The position numbers and the translations under genes are program-made. Positions 5,924 through 9,255 of a stretch of 9,255 bases of DNA are shown here, piece after piece. This DNA is from an uncultured Campylobacterota bacterium (GTDB lineage Bacteria; Campylobacterota; Campylobacteria; Campylobacterales; Arcobacteraceae), in NCBI GenBank assembly GCA_903821805.1, contig CAIJNA010000130.1, forward strand, positions 1 through 9,255. Reading direction: 5' to 3'. The stretch's first letter is position 1, and the number at the start of each line of letters is the position of its first letter. Under the pieces are notes generated by a model. It made no database searches. It was not told the origin of the DNA and was given only the letters and a program-made list of their open reading frames with translations.

Positions 5924-7144
5924 CTAAGCCTCTATGTAATCTAAATCCTCATGAAAAGTTTCTCTTGTCATATAAAGTGCTAAAAATGATATAGTGAATA
6001 CTATGAAACCAACTATAGCAGCAGACCATAGCACTCCAAAACTATCTTTTAGAAATATAAAACTTGATGTGATTGGAATAACAGATCCTCTAACAAAGTT
6101 TGGAACAGTAGTTGCTACAGTCGCTCTTACATTTGTACCGAATTGTTCCGCAGCCATCGTAATAAACAATGCCCAATAACCACAAAAAACACCAAGTAAA
6201 AAGACTGCTAAATAAAAAGATGAAGCGTCAGCACCAGACAATGAAAAATAATACACAATACTTGCAATGGAAATTGTCATAAAAATAGCATAAGCTTTTT
6301 TACGACTTTGTAGTTGTTGAGATAAATAGCCACTTGCTAAATCACCAACAGATAATCCTATATAGCAATACATAAGAGCTTGTCCAGCTGTTATTTTTTC
6401 ACTAATATTTAGAGCTTTTGCAAATTCTGGTGAAAACATTACCAATACACCAACAACATACCAAAGTGGCATCCCTATAACAATTGCTTTAATGTATTTT
6501 CCGAATAATTCTTTATTTTTAAATAAACCTAGAAAATCACCTCTTTTGATATTGTCATGTTCATGTTGCTTAAACATCATCGATTCTTTGACGCCAAGTC
6601 TTAGAATAAGCAACATAAATCCAAGAACACCACCTATAATATAGGCATTTCTCCAATCAAATATTTCTGTTACAAGATTTGCAGCAACTACGCCAAGTAC
6701 ACCAAATGATGCAATAATCATGATTCCATATCCACGTTTTTCTTTTGGTAATATTTCGGCAACAAGCGTTACGCCAGCACCAAGTTCTCCAGCTAAGCCA
6801 ATTCCTGCAATAAATCTTAAGATTGCGTATTGTTCTACATTTGAAACAAACGCATTTAGAAAATTTGCTACTGAGTAGAGAATGATAGAGGCAAATAAAA
6901 CAGACAATCTACCTTTTTTATCACCTAACATACCCCAAATAATACCACCAATAAGCATTCCAAACATTTGAGCATTTAAAATTATTGAACCCCAAATTGT
7001 AATAGCTTCTTTATCTAGTCCAAGTTCAGTTAAACTTTGAACCCTGACTACACCAAATAAGATAAGATCATAAATATCAACAAAATATCCCATCGCAATA
7101 ACTATTACTGGAAGAGTTAGAACTTGACGCAAAACCGATTTCAT
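5924..7144 (-). CDS. Major facilitator superfamily (MFS) transporter, substrate unknown
   Basis: Inner-membrane secondary transporter of 406 residues with about 12 predicted membrane helices (roughly 10-30, 50-72, 81-100, 106-130, 141-160, 165-183, then a cytoplasmic loop to 216, then 217-237, 255-275, 284-302, 309-331, 345-365, 371-392). The MFS motif between helices 2 and 3 is clear (GMLGDKKGRL, 71-80). LPKEKRG at 132-138 and the matching EQFGTNVRAT at 333-342 in the second half resemble metabolite:H+ symporters (sugar, aromatic acid or organic acid types). Asp23 and Asp26 in helix 1 could be proton-coupling residues. The substrate cannot be assigned from sequence. Its position 83 bases after a thiamine operon allows a role in vitamin-precursor uptake, but its own -10 box (7194-7199) allows independent expression. 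A GAAAGG sequence 5 bases before the ATG serves as ribosome binding site. Confidence 0.85.
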   Translation of the reverse strand: MKSVLRQVLTLPVIVIAMGYFVDIYDLILFGVVRVQSLTELGLDKEAITIWGSIILNAQMFGMLIGGIIWGMLGDKKGRLSVLFASIILYSVANFLNAFVSNVEQYAILRFIAGIGLAGELGAGVTLVAEILPKEKRGYGIMIIASFGVLGVVAANLVTEIFDWRNAYIIGGVLGFMLLILRLGVKESMMFKQHEHDNIKRGDFLGLFKNKELFGKYIKAIVIGMPLWYVVGVLVMFSPEFAKALNISEKITAGQALMYCYIGLSVGDLASGYLSQQLQSRKKAYAIFMTISIASIVYYFSLSGADASSFYLAVFLLGVFCGYWALFITMAAEQFGTNVRATVATTVPNFVRGSVIPITSSFIFLKDSFGVLWSAAIVGFIVFTISFLALYMTRETFHEDLDYIEA

Positions 7145-7193
7145 AAAAACCTTTCATAGTAAGTGTTTGTAAGAAAACACAATTTTTATGATT

Positions 7194-7199
7194 ATTATA
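7194..7199 (-). promoter_or_regulatory. Candidate -10 box for the MFS transporter
   Basis: The minus strand reads CAGTATAATAATC, a consensus TATAAT 49 bases before the transporter ATG. The leader of about 43 bases would contain a short 6-bp hairpin (arms 7163-7168 and 7175-7180) and the ribosome binding site. No -35 consensus is present. Because no terminator is visible between the THI5/ThiY-like gene and this box, read-through from the thiamine operon remains possible. Confidence 0.5.
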
Positions 7200-7227
7200 C
7201 TGTCTTGCTTTAAAATTTTAAGTTATC

Positions 7228-8118
7228 TTATTGTTTGATCCAGATCGAATCGTATTGTTCTTTACTTAAAGTAACAAGCCCTAGGTCTTCAAAAAATGAA
7301 TTTAATTCAAGCCATTTTTTATCATCAGATATAATATTAGAACTTAATCTTGGAAGTGTGTCTTCTATTATTAAATCCATAAGCTCACTTTTTTCTTCTT
7401 TTGTGTACTTGTAATATAGACTCTTTGCATCCTCTTTGTTCGAGTTTAATTCTTGAACCATATTTTCACAAATTTCTATGAACTTCTTTATCGCATCACC
7501 TTTTTCATTTAACTTTGTTTGCGTAGTCATCATTTCTAAAGCAGAGAAGTTTGGATAAGGACTAATGAATTGATCAATAAATAGATTTTCAAAACCTATA
7601 TATTCAGCTTCAATGCCTTCAAAATTGTAAAAACAAAGCCAAGCTCCATCAAAACTTTCATCATCTTGCATATTTTTTAAATGGTAAAAGTCGGTTTCAA
7701 TAAATTCAATGTTTGATGCAGAAAGCTCAAATCCTTCTTGTTTAGCATATCTTAAAAGTATTTCTGAGCCAATTTTGTTTGTCACATCATTTGATGCTGG
7801 TGTTGTAATTTTAATTTTTTGATTAGCTTTTAATTTGTCAATACTGCTTTTTCGTATCATAACGCCACCACGCGTTTCAAAAAAGCATCCCAATGACTTT
7901 ATACCATCGAAATAGTGTTCGAATAAATGCAAAGGCTCATTAGTGTGAATATCAATCTCACCATTTTTTAGACTCTCAAAGCCATCATAATGTTCTTTTG
8001 GTTCAATAATATTTACATCTAATCCAGCTTTTCTAAAAGCACCCGATTGAACTCCTGCTATAAATGGTAAGTGGTCTGGATTTATAAACCATTCCAATGA
8101 TATATTTAATTTCGTCAT
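7228..8118 (-). CDS. THI5/ThiY/NMT1-like protein, predicted cytoplasmic, in thiamine operon
   Basis: A 296-residue protein of the periplasmic-binding-protein fold group that contains THI5 (yeast HMP-phosphate synthase) and ThiY (formyl-aminopyrimidine binding protein). The opening NISLEWFINPDHLPFIAGVQSGAFRKAGLDV (5-35) is the family signature. EPLHLFEHY (61-69) and DGAWLCFYNFEGIEAEY (157-173) match further conserved blocks. There is no signal peptide or lipobox. An in-frame TAA at 8122-8124, two codons before the ATG, rules out a longer N-terminus, so the protein should stay in the cytoplasm. The start overlaps the thiE stop by 4 bases (ATGA), with AAAGGA upstream. In a hand alignment with yeast THI5, His64 falls on the histidine consumed by that enzyme, Asn60 on its PLP-binding lysine, and the CCCFC motif is absent. 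The role, pyrimidine synthesis or pyrimidine binding in salvage, is undecided. No ABC permease or ATPase gene is present. Confidence 0.8.
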   Translation of the reverse strand: MTKLNISLEWFINPDHLPFIAGVQSGAFRKAGLDVNIIEPKEHYDGFESLKNGEIDIHTNEPLHLFEHYFDGIKSLGCFFETRGGVMIRKSSIDKLKANQKIKITTPASNDVTNKIGSEILLRYAKQEGFELSASNIEFIETDFYHLKNMQDDESFDGAWLCFYNFEGIEAEYIGFENLFIDQFISPYPNFSALEMMTTQTKLNEKGDAIKKFIEICENMVQELNSNKEDAKSLYYKYTKEEKSELMDLIIEDTLPRLSSNIISDDKKWLELNSFFEDLGLVTLSKEQYDSIWIKQ

Positions 8119-8753
8119 ATTTTATTTCCTTTAATTTGATTTGTGTAAATTTTTGATATTTCTTTTATATCGGAATTGCTCCATATATCACTTATAATTG
8201 CAACCATATCAGCTCCTTTACTTATAATAACATCTACATTTGTTGCATTTATTCCTCCAATGGCGCATATTGGAATATTTATTTCTTTTTTTGCTTCCTC
8301 TAAAATATTTAGAGGAATAATATTGGAATCAGGTTTCGTTGGAGAATTAAAGAATGATCCAAATGCAACATAATCTGCACCATTTAATTCAAATTGCTTA
8401 GCAATTTCAATATCTCCATAGCAAGACACCCCAATTTTCCCATTAAATTTTTCCCTTATAAATGAAAAATTTGAATAATCACTTTTACCTATATGCAGTC
8501 CATCATATTGATTTTTTATTGCTAGTTCAAATCTATCATTCATAACAAATAAAGCATTATATTGATGACACAATTTTTGTAAATCATCAGAAATTTGTTC
8601 TATTTCATCATCACTACTAATCTTATCTCTAAGCTGAACTATTTTTGCGCCACCTTCTAGCGATAATTTTATTTTTTCCAAAAGTTGATTTTTTGGAGTT
8701 AAAATATCATCGCTGATTATGTATAATCCACTGAAGTCTATTTGATTTTGCAT
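8115..8753 (-). CDS. thiE: Thiamine-phosphate synthase ThiE
   Basis: Joins 4-amino-2-methyl-5-hydroxymethylpyrimidine diphosphate to the thiazole phosphate carboxylate, giving thiamine phosphate and pyrophosphate, in the cytoplasm. The 212-residue TIM barrel has the family's motifs in order: IVQLRDK (38-44), FVMNDRFELA (69-78), DGLHIGKSD (84-92, ending in the Mg-binding Asp), IGVSCY (107-112), ADYVAFGSFFNSPTKP (126-141) with the pyrophosphate-binding Thr139 and Lys140, CAIGGI (163-168) and ADMVAIIS (181-188). The length is normal. A GGTGA sequence lies just before the ATG. The start overlaps the end of thiD by 16 bases and the stop overlaps the next gene by 4, which indicates translational coupling. 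A perfect 10-bp inverted repeat lies inside the coding sequence at 8295-8317. Confidence 0.95.
   Translation of the reverse strand: MQNQIDFSGLYIISDDILTPKNQLLEKIKLSLEGGAKIVQLRDKISSDDEIEQISDDLQKLCHQYNALFVMNDRFELAIKNQYDGLHIGKSDYSNFSFIREKFNGKIGVSCYGDIEIAKQFELNGADYVAFGSFFNSPTKPDSNIIPLNILEEAKKEINIPICAIGGINATNVDVIISKGADMVAIISDIWSNSDIKEISKIYTNQIKGNKI
8295..8317. repeat. Perfect 10-bp inverted repeat inside thiE
   Basis: Arms TTCCTCTAAA (8295-8304) and TTTAGAGGAA (8308-8317) are fully complementary around a 3-base centre. In the thiE mRNA they would form a tight hairpin within the codons for PLNILEEA. It may be chance in an AT-rich genome. It is followed on the coding strand by an A-rich stretch, not a T-tract, so it is not a terminator of thiE. 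Confidence 0.6.
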
Positions 8754-9255
8754 ATTTCACCGCCAATTTTATGTGCTATTGGACCACTACCATGACCAAT
8801 ATTTGGAGCATTCTTTATTGAAAAATAAACAAATTTTTTAGCTTCATCTATTGCTTCTTCTATAGATTTTCCTAGAGCAATGTTTGCAGCAATTGCACTT
8901 GAATAACTGCATCCTGTGCCATGAAAATTCGAACTTTCCAAATATGGTGTCTCAAATGTTTTTTTATCTCTGCCTTTGTATAAAGTATCTACTGATTTGA
9001 AACTACCATTTATTTCTAGTTTATGATTTTTTACAACCACTTTACACGGTAAATTAAATATATTTTGTAAAGAATCTGTGTTTGCAAATTCATAGCCTAA
9101 AAGTAACGCAGCCTCATACTGATTTGGTGTTATTATAGTTGCATAAGGAAATATACTTTTTAGATTCTCAATTGCGTCATCATTGAGTAATTTTGAACCA
9201 GCTTTAGAAACACATACCGGATCAAAAATAATAGGAATTTTTAAATCTTTCACAA
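8738..9255 (-). CDS. thiD: Hydroxymethylpyrimidine/phosphomethylpyrimidine kinase ThiD, C-terminal part (5' end outside window)
   Basis: Phosphorylates HMP and then HMP-phosphate to HMP-diphosphate, the pyrimidine substrate of ThiE. About 171 of an expected 260-270 residues are visible. The ribokinase-fold marks are clear: IIFDPVCVSKAGSKLL, TPNQYEA (start of the ADP/Mg region, with TPN then Glu), HGTGCSYSSAIAANIA with the catalytic Cys of the anion-hole motif, and GHGSGP near the C-terminus. The frame stays open to the edge of the window. The codon at 9251-9253 is GTG and is internal (family alignment requires about 90 more residues upstream), so it is not the start. The operon promoter, and any TPP riboswitch, would lie beyond the window. 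The stop lies 16 bases inside thiE. Confidence 0.93.
   Translation of the reverse strand, partial: VKDLKIPIIFDPVCVSKAGSKLLNDDAIENLKSIFPYATIITPNQYEAALLLGYEFANTDSLQNIFNLPCKVVVKNHKLEINGSFKSVDTLYKGRDKKTFETPYLESSNFHGTGCSYSSAIAANIALGKSIEEAIDEAKKFVYFSIKNAPNIGHGSGPIAHKIGGEICKIK

Noticed and set aside
5994..6179. Plus-strand open frame within the MFS transporter gene
   Set aside because: It is antisense to conserved transporter helices, with no start signal or homology that I recognise.
7163..7180. Short hairpin (6-bp stem) in the MFS leader as a riboswitch or terminator
   Set aside because: The stem is too short and there is no TPP-riboswitch core such as the CUGAGA and GACCUGA elements nearby.
7210..7221. 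Palindrome TTAAAATTTTAA after the THI5/ThiY-like gene as a terminator
   Set aside because: It has no loop, no G-C pairs and no following T-tract; it is expected by chance in this base composition.
8176..8373. Plus-strand open frame within thiE
   Set aside because: It is antisense to ThiE motifs and not supported by any ribosome binding site or domain.
9251..9253. GTG as start codon of thiD
   Set aside because: It lies inside the conserved kinase fold, which needs about 90 more residues upstream, and the frame runs off the window edge.

Overview
The window is strongly AT-rich (GC near 30 percent by eye) and densely coding. It most resembles a free-living or host-associated Campylobacterota (Epsilonproteobacteria) chromosome, perhaps of the Arcobacter type. 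The evidence is the E-type succinate dehydrogenase/fumarate reductase genes (A, B and a two-CCG-domain E subunit), a YebC with the N-terminus typical of Helicobacter relatives, AT-rich promoters with a good -10 box but no clear -35 box, and short intergenic gaps. The genus is inferred, not proven. There is no tRNA, rRNA, insertion sequence, CRISPR array or phage gene. No gene-free stretch exceeds 177 bases.

Layout. Positions 1-2272 (+) hold the end of an operon encoding a flavoprotein (A, C-terminal part only), an iron-sulfur subunit (B) and a CCG-domain subunit (E). These couple succinate/fumarate chemistry to the quinone pool. The operon ends at a hairpin terminator that overlaps the stop codon of the convergent gene cmoA (2318-3031, -), which makes carboxy-SAM for wobble-uridine modification of tRNA. 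Next on the minus strand is an exported protein with two DUF302 domains (3143-4072), with its own hairpin terminator and promoter. A 177-bp divergent promoter region separates it from the plus-strand pair bcp (thiol peroxidase) and yebC (translation factor/regulator family), 4250-5491. A long AT-rich hairpin follows yebC, then a small TIGR03643/DUF2805 protein of unknown function (5626-5910, +).

The right third (5924-9255) is all on the minus strand. Read in the direction of transcription it holds thiD (its start lies beyond the window), thiE, a THI5/ThiY-like protein, and after an 83-bp gap with its own promoter, a major facilitator transporter. thiD, thiE and the THI5/ThiY-like gene overlap by 16 and 4 bases, so they are almost certainly one translationally coupled thiamine operon. 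ThiD phosphorylates hydroxymethylpyrimidine (phosphate), and ThiE joins HMP-PP to the thiazole phosphate.

The most interesting item is the THI5/ThiY-like protein. An in-frame stop just upstream of its start excludes any N-terminal extension, so it has no signal peptide or lipobox and should be cytoplasmic. It is therefore either a pyrimidine-synthesising enzyme of the THI5 kind or an unusual cytoplasmic pyrimidine-binding protein, and not a normal ABC-importer binding protein. By a hand alignment to remembered yeast THI5 it keeps the substrate histidine position but has Asn where THI5 has its PLP-binding lysine.
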